Part shown: piece by piece, positions 12,925 through 22,984 of the stretch
Layout of the letters: every line of letters starts with the position of its first letter
How positions within the stretch are numbered: the first letter of the stretch is position 1
NCBI GenBank assembly: GCA_030549495.1
Contig: JAUIRK010000251.1
Coordinates: forward strand, 1-64,000
DNA from: Nectonema munidae
Lineage: Eukaryota; Nematomorpha; Nectonematoida; Nectonematidae
DNA length: 64,000 nucleotides
Direction of reading: 5' to 3'
Made by a program: the position numbers and the translations under genes
Notes under the pieces: generated by a model
The model's database searches: none
Told to the model about the DNA's origin: nothing
The model's input: the letters and a program-made list of their open reading frames with translations, nothing else

Positions 12925-14730
12925 TAGGGTTATGACAAATTTTTAATTTCTTACCCTGATGTACTAACAAATGAACTTTTGATTAAAACATCAAAAAACA
13001 ACTTTTTTTAGTCTAATTTCTAAAAAAATGTTCCGCGCCTAGATCATTTTTGTTTTTTTACGATATAATACGTGGAGTATCATACATTCTTTATTAAAAT
13101 CATAATTTATTATGTATTATGAGGGGATGGATTACAGAAACTTATTTAGATATGATATAGAATGATAAAACTATTCTTTAGATCTGTGTATTTGTATTAA
13201 TAAATTTAGTGTTAAGGCATTTGTCTTTTTTGCAGGTTGAAAAAAGGTCTTCAATCATTTTTACAGCTCGTTCCGCTACCATCTTTGACCGTGGAACTTC
13301 AAGATAAGATGCATCTCTTTTCCAGTGAGTTTATTAAAGCTGCAAGCACTTTGCAGCTTTAAGACAATTAGTTTTGTTTACTGCTGACAAAAGATCTTCA
13401 TAATCAATTTTTGTATAGTGTTGGCTAGAAAACCAAATCCGTGACCATGTAGTTGAAATAAAATCACAAACTACAGTTAACTGTGTTCGCCAGTTAGGAA
13501 GAAGAAAAAATGCAATAAGTGCAAAAATAGCTCATGAATTCCATCGTGCGGCATGAATAGGTGGTAGTTTGCACCATTTAATAAACGGCCATTTTTTATT
13601 TGTTTTATAAAATTTGTAGGCTTGGCAAATCTCAAAGAGAAACTTAAAGTCATCTCTCCAACAAATTTTTTCAAACTTTGGAATCATTTCCCTACCCGTA
13701 TATTTATTATTCAGTTGATCGTAATCTTTTAAAATTTTATCGATAAACTCGTAGTTTATGTCAGGTGACTGTGACTGAGTAGGAAAAAAAAAGTTTAAAA
13801 CATGCCGTAAAACAAGATCAAGAATGTGATGCTGGCAGCCAATATATTGAGGCTTTTTGAATCCTTTCTCTACAAAGGTTTTTTGGAGCCTGAAGACAAC
13901 ACTATTTTTACATCCTGTATTTACTGCAGTGGTGTGGGAAATAATCATCTGAATACTGCTCCATGCATTGTACTCACAAATAGAATTATAAAGTGATTCA
14001 AAGATATCTTGAGATCTTCCACTTGAACAAATTAAAATAGCAAGACGTAGTTCTCTTTTGCTATTAGTAAGGCAAACAACTTGATATTCTTTCTTTTCAA
14101 TTTTTTTGCCATCAAAATGCAAACAAAATTTTTCTTCAGAAAATAGTTCCATGAGGCGCTTTTTAATTATTTTTCCATTGATTATTGTTTTACGCCAGAC
14201 CCCAGATTGAGAAGGTGTTGGTACACTGAAACCCTCCTTAGAAAGACTTTATCCTTCAGTTCTGGTATACAAGGACGACGCTTAGTATTTGCTTTTAAAT
14301 TTTTTGTCCAGTTTTTTCCGTTCATTTTCACAGCAAATTTTGACATTTTAGTTTGAGACGACATTTTTAATATGACGTAAAATAATTTTTAAACCTAAAA
14401 AAATTAGAATATTTTATAAGAATGATGCAAAAATTTACACAGATGTATGTTCCTAAACTTTTATAATAAAAACTTATGAAAACAATTTTTATCAATAGCT
14501 CTGAGCCAGATGTTTTATTTATAATATTTGAAAAAAACAAACCATAAACGTTATATTTATATCTTCATTTTTGTTTATTGCTATTTATATCACTGTCATT
14601 ACATATATTTCTTGTATGGTTTTTTTATCAACTAAAGAAATAATACTTGAAAAAATATTTAGGTAAAAGTTCATCTAATGTTATATCAGGAGAGCAAAAA
14701 TTGTGAAAATTTTTTTTAGTCATAACCCTA
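12925..14730 (-). mobile_element. hAT C: 1,806-bp hAT-type transposon with intact ends
   Basis: Terminal inverted repeats TAGGGTTATGAC are perfect over 12 bp at both ends, and the 8-bp duplication GTGACTAC flanks it exactly. It is inserted in the LINE's 3' half. A single reverse-strand transposase region (14364 down to 13178) fills most of the interior. Short length, intact ends and few coding breaks indicate a fairly recent insertion, later than the LINE. Confidence 0.95.
13178..14364 (-). pseudogene. hAT C transposase, about 390 codons with a few breaks
   Basis: Reading on the minus strand, a 60-codon start (MSSQTKMSKFAVKMNG) is followed by a 206-codon frame (14152-13532). That frame has CLHFDGKKI with the first catalytic Asp, TTAVNTGCKNSVV, GCQHHILDLVLRHV, and the C-terminal HAARWNS. 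The codon after HAARWNS is TGA where a relative at 21.9 kb suggests Arg, consistent with a CpG CGA-to-TGA change. Coding continues (FALIAFFLLPNWR, WSRIWFSSQHYTKIDYEDL, PRSKMVAERAVKMIEDLF) to a TAA at 13178. The residue before TTAVNTG is His; in families I know with this motif it is Asp, so a catalytic residue may be lost. The assignment to hAT rests chiefly on the 8-bp duplication and these motifs. Confidence 0.82.
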
Positions 14731-14738
14731 GTGACTAC

Positions 14739-15357
14739 CCATATACAATAGCCCCCAAGCAAAAGGGAATTCTGCGTTCTGCGATATAGTTTTGTTTTTT
14801 TCTGAGTTCTAGATCCGCCTACTTAAATTTAGGATTGGCACAAGGTATAAGTCCCAAAACAGATTCATGGTACGAGCTAGGTTAGGCATAGTCGGTAATC
14901 TGGCCTCTGTAGGAGTCCGCTTGTAGGACCGTCTAAACATTCCAATATTAAAACATATATCCTAGGGGAACAAGCTACATTCCGTCGTGCCGATTTTTTA
15001 CCATGGTTTTCTTCCTCTGAAGAATTCAAAGGTTTTTACGGTTAGGTAGTGCTCTGGCGACCCGATTCTACGTGGTTAGTAATCAAGCTATCACTAGACA
15101 TTAAGTTTGTTTCCCTAATTGGGAGCGTTCGCGTTAGGATAGTATCAATCACTCAGCTGTATTTATATATTTGTAACATAAATTCTTGTAAAATAATATA
15201 TATAACAAGGTATAGCTATGCAGTAACAATGGCCAGTAGGCGTTTAGTGGGATGGAAAGTCCAGGTAAACCTGGACTCAGCATTTCGGGCGAGCCACGAT
15301 ATCCGAAAAGATGGGTGCGAACGTCACAAATAACTTAACTAACTAACTAACTAACTA
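14739..15357 (+). mobile_element. LINE 3' segment: ORF2 end, 3' UTR and tetranucleotide tail
   Basis: The continuation of the LINE after hAT C. The first ~200 bases hold the end of ORF2 (GILRSAI, LNLGLAQGISPKT). The rest is 3' UTR, ending in about six ACTA/TAAC units at 15333-15357. It matches the reverse complement of 55757-55130 over most of its length, but lacks about 230 bp present in that copy after the GTAGGACCG position. Confidence 0.88.
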
Positions 15358-15449
15358 AGAACCAAAAACCTTGAATTACTCTACCAGTCTTTGCTAACAA
15401 TTAAAGCTACTAGTGTAGAATCTGAAAGGGCTTTTTCTGCTGCTGGATA

Positions 15450-18400
15450 TTTTATTTCCTAAAGCGTTCTCAATTAGCTCCAAAGACATTAGATGCATTA
15501 TGCTTTTTGCGTTGTTTTTTAAAAATTAATAAATAAATTTACTTTTACCGTTATTATTGATTTTTACTAACACACAAAAATAATTGTTGTTTTTTGAAAC
15601 TCAAGTTAAAAAACGCTATAAAAGATATATATTCTGGTTCGTTTTGGTTGATTTATCAGTAATATACGTTAAATAATATAAAAACGGTAAAAAAACAGTA
15701 ACAGGTAATGATATTTTGAAGACGGTAATTTACCGGTAATGAAAAATTCGGTAATGTTTACTATTAGTTTGAACATGCTTGAAGAAGCTTTGCACCAAGT
15801 AACTTTCAGACTACCTGCAACAAATATTATCCAAACTTAGTCTAATGATTGTTTTGAATAAGTTTCAAGACCAGAATTAAAAAATACCTTTTCGCCATCT
15901 TTTAAACGAAAAAACAATTAATATTTTTAAAGAATAATATAGAAAAATTATCTTTATTGACTGGAAGGATGAACCACAATTTAAGGATAAAGGTTTATTT
16001 GACGAATCAGAAGTTTTTGGATAGGTATTTTAGAGCATGAAGAGTTGGCGGAGTATGCTCTTACCTGTTTAGTAACGCCTATAAGCAACGCAGTTGTGGA
16101 AAGAATTTTTTCATTAGTTTCCTCAATGAAAAACAGGGCAAACTAAGAATGGTGGGAAATCTGAATATTTACAATATGTCAGAGTTATCAAAAATGACAC
16201 AGGTGCCAATATGCAAGAATTTGGTCACTATCAAGATATTTTTTAATTTAAATTGAATTTGTCCATCTTTTTCCTTTTGCGTGAAAGAGAGAATCTTTTG
16301 GATGAAGAAGGGGGACAACTTTTTGCAATTGAACCATGAACATCACAAATTATTCATCAGAAAAAAACCTTTGAACTGAGATTGGTTGACAAATATTCAC
16401 GCCTAATAATTAGTTGATAATAAAATACACGACACTGATAAAAAAAAGCCTAAGATCATCAAGAAAATTCTTTAATCAGAATGCTTTGAAAGAGGATTTT
16501 ATTTCCTAAAGCGTTCTCAATTAGCTCCAAAGACATTAGATGCATTATGCTTTTTGCGTTGTTTTTTAAAAATTAATAAATAAATTTACTTTTACCGTTA
16601 TTATTGATTTTTACTAACACACAAAAATAATTGTTGTTTTTTGAAACTCAAGTTAAAAAACGCTATAAAAGATATATATTCTGGTTCGTTTTGGTTGATT
16701 TATCAGTAATATACGTTAAATAATATAAAAACGGTAAAAAAACAGTAACAGGTAATGATATTTTGAAGACGGTAATTTACCGGTAATGAAAAATTCGGTA
16801 ATGTTTACTACTAGTTTGAACATGCTTGAAGAAGCTTTGCACCAAGTAACTTTCAGACTACCTGCAACAAATATTATCCAAACTTAGTCTAATGATTGTT
16901 TTGAATAAGTTTCAAGACCAGAATTAAAAAATACCTTTTCGCCATCTTTTAAACGAAAAAACAATTAATATTTTTAAAGAATAATATAGAAAAATTATCT
17001 TTATTGACTGGAAGGATGAACCACAATTTAAGGATAAAGGTTTATTTGACGAATCAGAAGTTTTTGGATAGGTATTTTAGAGCATGAAGAGTTGGCGGAG
17101 TATGCTCTTACCTGTTTAGTAACGCCTATAAGCAACGCAGTTGTGGAAAGAATTTTTTCATTAGTTTCCTCAATGAAAAACAGGGCAAACTAAGAATGGT
17201 GGGAAATCTGAATATTTACAATATGTCAGAGTTATCAAAAATGACACAGGTGCCAATATGCAAGAATTTGGTCACTATCAAGATATTTTTTAATTTAAAT
17301 TGAATTTGTCCATCTTTTTCCTTTTGCGTGAAAGAGAGAATCTTTTGGATGAAGAAGGGGGACAACTTTTTGCAATTGAACCATGAACATCACAAATTAT
17401 TCATCAGAAAAAAACCTTTGAACTGAGATTGGTTGACAAATATTCACGCCTAATAATTAGTTGATAATAAAATACACGACACTGATAAAAAAAAGCCTAA
17501 GATCATCAAGAAAATTCTTTAATCAGAATGCTTTGAAAGAGGATTTTATTTCCTAAAGCGTTCTCAATTAGCTCCAAAGACATTAGATGCATTATGCTTT
17601 TTGCGTTGTTTTTTAAAAATTAATAAATAAATTTACTTTTACCGTTATTATTGATTTTTACTAACACACAAAAATAATTGTTGTTTTTTGAAACTCAATT
17701 TAAAAAACGCTATAAAAGATATATATTCTGGTTCGTTTTGGTTGATTTATCAGTAATATACGTTAAATAATATAAAAACGGTTAAAAAACGGTAACAGGT
17801 AATGATATTTTGAAGACGGTAATTTACCGGTAATGAAAAATTCGGTAATGTTTACTACTAGTTTGAACATGCTTGAAGAAGCTTTGCACCAAGTAACTTT
17901 CAGACTACCTGCAACAAATATTATCCAAACTTAGTCTAATGATTGTTTTGAATAAGTTTCAAGACCAGAATTAAAAAATACCTTTTCGCCATCTTTTAAA
18001 CGAAAAAACAATTAATATTTTTAAAGAATAATATAGAAAAATTATCTTTATTGACTGGAAGGATGAACCACAATTTAAGGATAAAGGTTTATTTGACGAA
18101 TCAGAAGTTTTTGGATAGGTATTTTAGAGCATGAGGAGTTGGCGGAGTATGCTCTTACCTGTTTAGTAACGCCTATAAGCAACGCAGTTGTGGAAAGAAT
18201 TTTTTCATTAGTTTCCTCAATGAAAAACAGGGCAAACTAAGAATGGTGGGAAATCTGAATATTTACAATATGTCAGAGTTATCAAAAATGACACAGGTGC
18301 CAATATGCAAGAATTTGGTCACTATCAAGATATTTTTTAATTTAAATTGAATTTGTCCATCTTTTTCCTTTTGCGTGAAAGAGAGAATCTTTTAGATGAA

Positions 18401-18589
18401 GAAGGGGGACAACTTTTTGCCATTGAACCATGAACATCACAAATTATTCATCAGAAAAAAACCTTTGAACTGAGATTGGTTGACAAATATTCACGCCTAA
18501 TAATTAGTTGATAATAAAATACACGACACTGATAAAAAAAGCCTAAGATCATCAAGAAAATTCTTTAATCAGAATGCTTTGAAAGAGGA
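15450..18589 (+). repeat. Tandem triplication of a 1,047-bp unit
   Basis: Three head-to-tail copies at about 15450-16496, 16497-17543 and 17544-18589. Each holds the last codons of the hAT A transposase, the hAT A right end, and the hAT B C-terminal segment. Reading by eye, copies 1 and 2 differ at one position (ACTATTAG against ACTACTAG), while copy 3 differs at about six more plus a one-base deletion near its end. The junctions join ...AGAGGA to TTTTATTTCC, with a GGA(T) microhomology to the original ...GCTGGATATTTTATT. This is a recent duplication after the nest had formed. Confidence 0.96.
15764..16260 (+). pseudogene. hAT B transposase, C-terminal part (copy 1 of 3)
   Basis: Coding sequence of the interrupted hAT B transposase resumes here: NMLEEALHQVTFRLPATNII, then after several breaks the dimerisation motif PISNAVVERIFSLVSSMKNR near 16073-16145. 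This is the hAT C-terminal domain through which transposases multimerise. The same segment is repeated in the two further tandem copies (about 16810-17300 and 17857-18350). All copies share the same breaks, so they were broken before the triplication. Confidence 0.8.
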
Positions 18590-18820
18590 AAAAAACTGTT
18601 GAAAATACATCCTTAAAAAAGTTTTTTCAAACACACATTGAAGAAAATAAATTTCTAATGAAAAAAGCGCTACCAAGAAAGGATCATCATAGAATGAAAA
18701 GCAAAATTACATACTGTAAAGTATAGAAGATATGACGTAGTGACTACACTGTAAATAATGTGTTTAGAATCTAAACACAATTCTAAACGTCAAACTTAGT
18801 AAGCTAAACTGTGTATGTGA
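18590..18820. other. Flank of the tandem array, unassigned
   Basis: Probably the remaining 3' flank of hAT B. No terminal repeat matching the 7144 CAGGGTTGCC end was found here, so the right end of hAT B is unresolved. Confidence 0.4.
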
Positions 18821-19005
18821 TAGAGCCCTGCGCGGGTCGTATAAAGTTGTCCGCACCTGCCCCGCCCCGCAATTTTTCAATTTGCATCCGCCCCGCCCCG
18901 CATTATATCAATTTGCACCCGCTCCGCCTGCATTTTTCAATTTCAACTCGCACCCGCCCTGCATTTATCAATTTGCACCCTCACCCGACCCGCATTTTAT
19001 CGAAA
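18821..19005. repeat. hAT-type terminus followed by GC-rich minisatellite
   Basis: TAGAGCCCTGCGCGGGTCG at 18821 resembles a hAT terminal repeat. It is followed by about 4.5 imperfect copies of a ~33-bp unit with the core GCACCCGCCCCGCATTT and the spacer ATCAATTT, from 18855 to 19002. The stretch is far richer in GC than its surroundings. No inverted partner of the terminus was found, so this is a solo end or an element broken by later insertions. Confidence 0.65.
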
Positions 19006-19678
19006 TAATACAAAGCTAATTAAATGTTATTTATATCCTTAACATGCTTGGAAAAAATCTTAGATATACTATACTACTTTTAAATATATTATTAATTTTT
19101 TTACAATTAAGTTTTTGTCTGAAAAAAATTTCTTTGACAAGTTGTGTAAACTTTTGTCTTTTTTTAAAAAGTTAAGTTTTTTATATCTTTGTGCATGTAT
19201 AGTTTACAAATTGAAATAGATGTCGAAAAAACGATTTTTGCACTTTGGTTCGTCTATATGAGTCTAAAATTTATGTAGTTTTCAAAAAATATGTCTGCAA
19301 AAATCCTAAATTTCTTACATATTTCCATAGTGGTATTCTAACCACATAGTGGTTAGTTCTTCGGAGGTATTTCGATGTTTTTCTCCTCAAAATATATTTT
19401 GTGTATAAATATGAAATGATATAAATTTTTCGGAAGCATTTTTTTCTGTGGCAGTTTTGAAAATTACCATAAAGAAAAATGAAACATAGAATCGCGTAAA
19501 TTTTGTTCAATTTATATAGTGTTGAAAATTTGCACATAGTATAAAGTAGCATGAATTTTCTTTATTGAAAAATAAATAAAGTAATATGTAAACTAAAAAA
19601 AGCCTACTATTTTGTGTAGAGTAAAAATTTGATAAATAATAAGCATAATTTGCTTCGTTCAAAATATATTTAAAAAAA
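19006..19678. other. AT-rich DNA, nothing recognised
   Basis: Overlapping minus-strand open frames (19271-19746) are low-complexity and lack family motifs, so they are not called as genes. Confidence 0.5.
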
Positions 19679-20940
19679 TTGAATATGTTGCCTCGGTTGT
19701 ACAACAAATCTAAAAGTTTCTCCACAAACAAAAATTTGGCTTGCAACTGGATGAGTCCACGTTACCAAGCAACGAAGCCCTGTTTTTGGCTTACGCGCGT
19801 TTTAAAAGATAATATAATAGTTCAAGAACTACTCTTTGAAAAAGAGTTGGAAACTGATACCCGAGGCACCTCTATTTTTTTGGCAGTTGAAAAGTTCTTA
19901 AAAGAAAGAGATATTCCACTAACAAGCATCATTGCCTGCGCTACAGATGGCGTCCCCGCATTAACGGGTAAAAATAGAGGTTTTCTTTCTTATTTGGAAA
20001 AAGCAGTGCCGCACGTTTTTACAATTCATTGTGTGATTCATCGCCATTTAGTGGCTAAAAATTTGAGCTCTCGCCCCTTCGATTCACTCAGTACTGTCAT
20101 TAAATCTGTGAATAAAATAAAGAGTCACCCGCTGAATTCTCGAATGTTGCGTCAAAGACAATGATGAAGAATTCGATCGTCTTCTTCAACATACTGAAGT
20201 GAGATGGCTTTCCAGAGGAATCTGTCTGAGGCGTTTTTTTCCTTATTTGATACTGTCGTCCAATTTTTACAACAAATTAATTGCAACGACTTGAGTCATG
20301 GTCTCTTGTTACGCAAAAAAGACATCGCATATCTTACGGATTTGTTCTGCATATTCAATGATTTGAACGTGCAATTACAAGGTAATAATATAACTCTCAT
20401 CAACGCGAAATCTAAAATCTGTAATTTCATAGATAAATTGTATTTTCTTAGGACAAATATGGGTTGTGGAAATTTGGTCAACTTTCTAAATCTGAAACTA
20501 AGTACTGATGACTCTCATATTACAGAATGTGATGACCTTTTGAATTATTGTGATCATTTGAAATCTCTAAGGGAGGATATGGTCACAAGATACAAGGACC
20601 TGATAGATATATGGAAATACCTAATTGGGTCTTAAATCCATTCACTTACGATTGCTCAAATGAAACTAATTTTTTGCTTCAAGATGAGCTAATTGCGGGG
20701 TAAAATGACTTCGAGTTAACGCCTTTTTCAAAAATTTGTATGCTGATTTTTGGTTACAGAAAGAAATCCCTGATAGATATACAAATTTATGGGATAGAAT
20801 TAAATTTTACTTTCTTGCTTTTCCATCAACTTACATGGCGGAACGTGGATTTAGCGCAGTTTCCAAACTTTTAACCAAGTAAAGAAATCGTCTTCAAATT
20901 GCAAAAAGAGGTGATTTTAGAATTTTATGAGAAATCAATA
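19679..20940 (+). pseudogene. ZBED5/SCAND3-like hAT transposase, 5'-truncated
   Basis: Frames across this stretch read as a hAT transposase of the ZBED5 type. It starts at MLPRLYNKSKSFST. The catalytic LQLDESTLPSNEALFL is present in a shifted frame at 19741-19790, flanked by two frame changes. Then follow VQELLFEKELETDT, SIIACATDGVPALTG with the second Asp, FTIHCVIHRHLVAKNL, TEVRWLSRGICL, KKDIAYLTDLF and CDHLKSLREDMVTRY. After further breaks comes the C-terminal dimerisation segment AFPSTYMAERGFSAVSKLL (about 20818-20875). Five or more breaks are present and the BED finger is missing. The matching 3' terminus is at 21072-21093. Confidence 0.88.
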
Positions 20941-21071
20941 AATTGTAAATATGGAAAAATATGCATTTCTAGAATTTTTGATTTAATAAATTTTTGCAAT
21001 TTGTGATATATAATTTAAAATTAAAGGAAGGGGAGGTGAAAAATTAGGTTATGTTAAAAGGGGCGATGGTT

Positions 21072-21093
21072 TCAAAAAGTTTGAGAACCACTG
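21072..21093. mobile_element. 3' terminal inverted repeat of the ZBED5-like hAT
   Basis: The stretch ends AAAAGTTTGAGAACCACTG, the reverse complement of the CAGTGGTTCTCAAAC terminus typical of hAT-Charlie-type elements. The 5' partner is absent, in line with the 5' truncation of the transposase near 19679. Confidence 0.8.
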
Positions 21094-21540
21094 ATTTACA
21101 GGAATCAATTTTTTGACAGGTTTTATTGATTTCATAAAAAATTAACATCGCCATTAAATTACTTAAAAATGGGTTTAATTTTGACATGTGCTGTCATATT
21201 TAAATTATTTTGTCAGTTTAGACTGATTTTTATAAAAAAAAGGAATATCACCAGTAAACACAGTGTACTTAAAAATAGGTATATATTAGGCATATAACTT
21301 TTTTCAACTTTGAAACCCTGTGTAATTTTTTGATGAATAATTACCGGAAACAATCAATAATTATGTTGATGAAATTTTGAATTTGTTCATTTTATCAATT
21401 AAATTTCCAAAATTATTCAGAAAAGTTTATTTTTCAAAAAAAAAAAATTCAAATTCCAAAAATATATCGCATTATGATATGATGGTAAAAAAAAAGTTTA
21501 AGATTACAAATGATTGGTAACAACAAACTTGCATCTCAAA
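21094..21540. other. AT-rich DNA with diverged satellite-like segment
   Basis: 21105-21310 contains TTGACAGGTTTTATTGATTT, ATATCACC and a GTATATAT motif, which also form the 25.0-25.7 kb satellite, so this may be a decayed outlying copy. Otherwise no features. Confidence 0.45.
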
Positions 21541-21544
21541 TACT

Positions 21545-21925
21545 TGTTTGTGCGGCTATTTTGAACTATTTCTTGCTTTTTTTAACTCCTCTCTCAACAA
21601 GTATATTTGTTCTTGGAATACTAATTATTGAAGTTTCTTCTTTATAAAACTTTAAAAATGATGATAATGCTTTAGGACAATTCTGTGATTTAATTGCATT
21701 AAAGAGACAATTATATGAATTTTCATCATAATGCTGATTACGAAACCAATACTTAGACCACTCTTTTGTAATAAAATGGCAAATACTTTCTAATCGACTT
21801 CTCCACTTTGGTAAAAGAAAGTAAGCTAACAAGGCATATGAAGCCCGTTAATTCCATCTGGCGCTATGCTTTGATGATTCAATGCAAATAAACTCGAAGT
21901 CATTTTACACCGCAATTAGCTCATC
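21545..21925 (-). pseudogene. hAT C-related transposase, C-terminal fragment
   Basis: The minus strand reads HSARWN near 21855, then LLAYFLLPKWRSRLESICHF, WSKYWFRNQHYDENSYNCLF and PRTNILVERGVKK. This parallels the hAT C transposase after HAARWN (FALIAFFLLPNWR, WSRIWFSSQHYTKIDYEDL, PRSKMVAERAVK), so it is a diverged relative. Its upstream edge (21888-21925) is an inverted copy of a 37-bp piece of the ZBED5-like transposase at 20679-20715. Confidence 0.78.
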
Positions 21926-22126
21926 TTGAAAATAGTAAAAGCTCATTTTTCAGCTGTCAATTGAAAATATATACGAACGTTTGTAGCGTTACAAAAATTC
22001 ACATCACAGAGAGGGAGAGAATGTGTCAATTGATTGTAAATGGATTTTGTGCTTCTGTAGATTCAGTTTTGCTTATCTTGACCTTTCACGAGGCTTTCGG
22101 AAGAGCTCATATCCCCTTTTTTGCTC

Positions 22127-22285
22127 CTTTGAAATCTTATCATCCCAAAGATTTGTGCATACAACCCTGCTATTGCCACTTTGCAATCTCATCAACCCAA
22201 AGATTTGGGTATACAACCTTGCTATTGCTCTTTTGCAATCTATCATCCCAAAGATTATTGCAATCCAAAGACCTGCTATCATTTC
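22127..22285. repeat. Short tandem repeat, about 55-60-bp unit, 2.5 copies
   Basis: The phrases ATCCCAAAGATT and ATACAACCTTGCTATTGC recur at about 22139, 22193 and 22243. Open frames across it only reflect the repeat. Confidence 0.75.
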
Positions 22286-22504
22286 ATCGTCTACTAGAGA
22301 GATATTTCAAACTTTTGGTTTTCTTGCTGTCCCCAAGGTGCTTCATTTTCTGAAAAGCGAGTTTCTAATATAGCGTATGACATTTTTTTCTATAATTTTT
22401 CGATATCTATCAAAAGTAAAATTTAGCATTGTTGAAATATTTTTCTTCCTTTTTTCATTCTTATGTGCTACAAGTGTAATTTTTGTGCCTTCAGATATAG
22501 ACAT

Positions 22505-22546
22505 CAGTGGCGGATCTAGAAAATTTCTATGGGAGGGGGGGGGGGG
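22505..22546. mobile_element. hAT-like terminus CAGTGGCGGATCTAG followed by a G-run
   Basis: CAGTGGCGGATCTAG is a hAT-type end and leads into a run of about 12 G (22535-22546). It may be the 3' end of the reverse-strand hAT transposase at 22985-24000. No matching left partner or duplication of the flanking ATAGACAT was found. Confidence 0.55.
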
Positions 22547-22984
22547 TGGATAATTAAAATTATGGTTCAAATTTTTGGAGGTTCACACATTTACTATATT
22601 GTTTTTGGTTCAAAAATTCATCCTAAATGAACCCAAAGTTTTAACAACGCTCTCCGTTTGAGGAACATGGGGCCAGGTCTAGACAACAATAGTTACCGAT
22701 TAGACGTAGGCATGGCTAACAATTCAATATTGATAAAGAGGGCCGGAGATTGACTTTTCCATGATTACTGGGCTCACAATATTTTTACTTTTATCGAGAA
22801 TCTGAGAAGCCAAATTTGAAGAATGATAAAAAAAAATAAAACTTTTCAAAAAATGCAATATTTTTAATGCGCAAATTGGAAAAGACAAACCAGCAAAGTA
22901 TAAGTCTAGGCTTTACGTTATTTACGGTAAGGTATGATATTGTTCGTCTGAACAAACGTGTAATGCAGATAGTAGGTTAGTTTA

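Larger units (their letters stand above)
9241..15357 (+). mobile_element. Jockey/I-like LINE, nearly full length, interrupted by hAT C
   Basis: The element has an ORF1 with three cysteine knuckles (9294-10332), an ORF2 with endonuclease and reverse transcriptase (from 10355), and a 3' tail of tandem ACTA/TAAC units at 15333-15357. It is cut by hAT C at 12917-14738. A second, reverse-strand copy of its 3' part lies at 55.13-55.76 kb. GC content is visibly higher than in the surroundings. Frameshifts and an internal deletion make it non-functional. The 5' boundary is approximate: it is set by the end of the TTACCGG-rich hAT A terminus. Confidence 0.88.
9167..15763 (+). mobile_element. hAT A transposon remnant inserted in hAT B
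   Basis: The left end (9167-9240) begins TAGCTCTGAG and is dense in TTACCGGTAA palindromes. The right end (15710-15763) carries the same motifs inverted and finishes near ACTATT. Between them are a LINE insertion and then the hAT dimerisation domain (15360-15540): TSVESERAFSAAG followed after a frame change by APKTLDALCFLRCFLK and a stop. The bulk of the transposase is missing, so the LINE entered an internally deleted copy or caused a deletion. hAT B coding sequence resumes after the right end. I do not see a clean 8-bp duplication. Confidence 0.7.

Noticed and set aside
7144-18589. 7144 terminus as the 5' end of hAT B
   Set aside because: The inverted partner TTGGCAACACTG lies at 7740, before the coding region, and no matching 3' end follows the tandem array; a separate non-autonomous element is simpler, though not certain.
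18811-19008. Pro/His-rich 65-codon frame
   Set aside because: Produced by the GC-rich minisatellite after the hAT-like terminus; not a gene.
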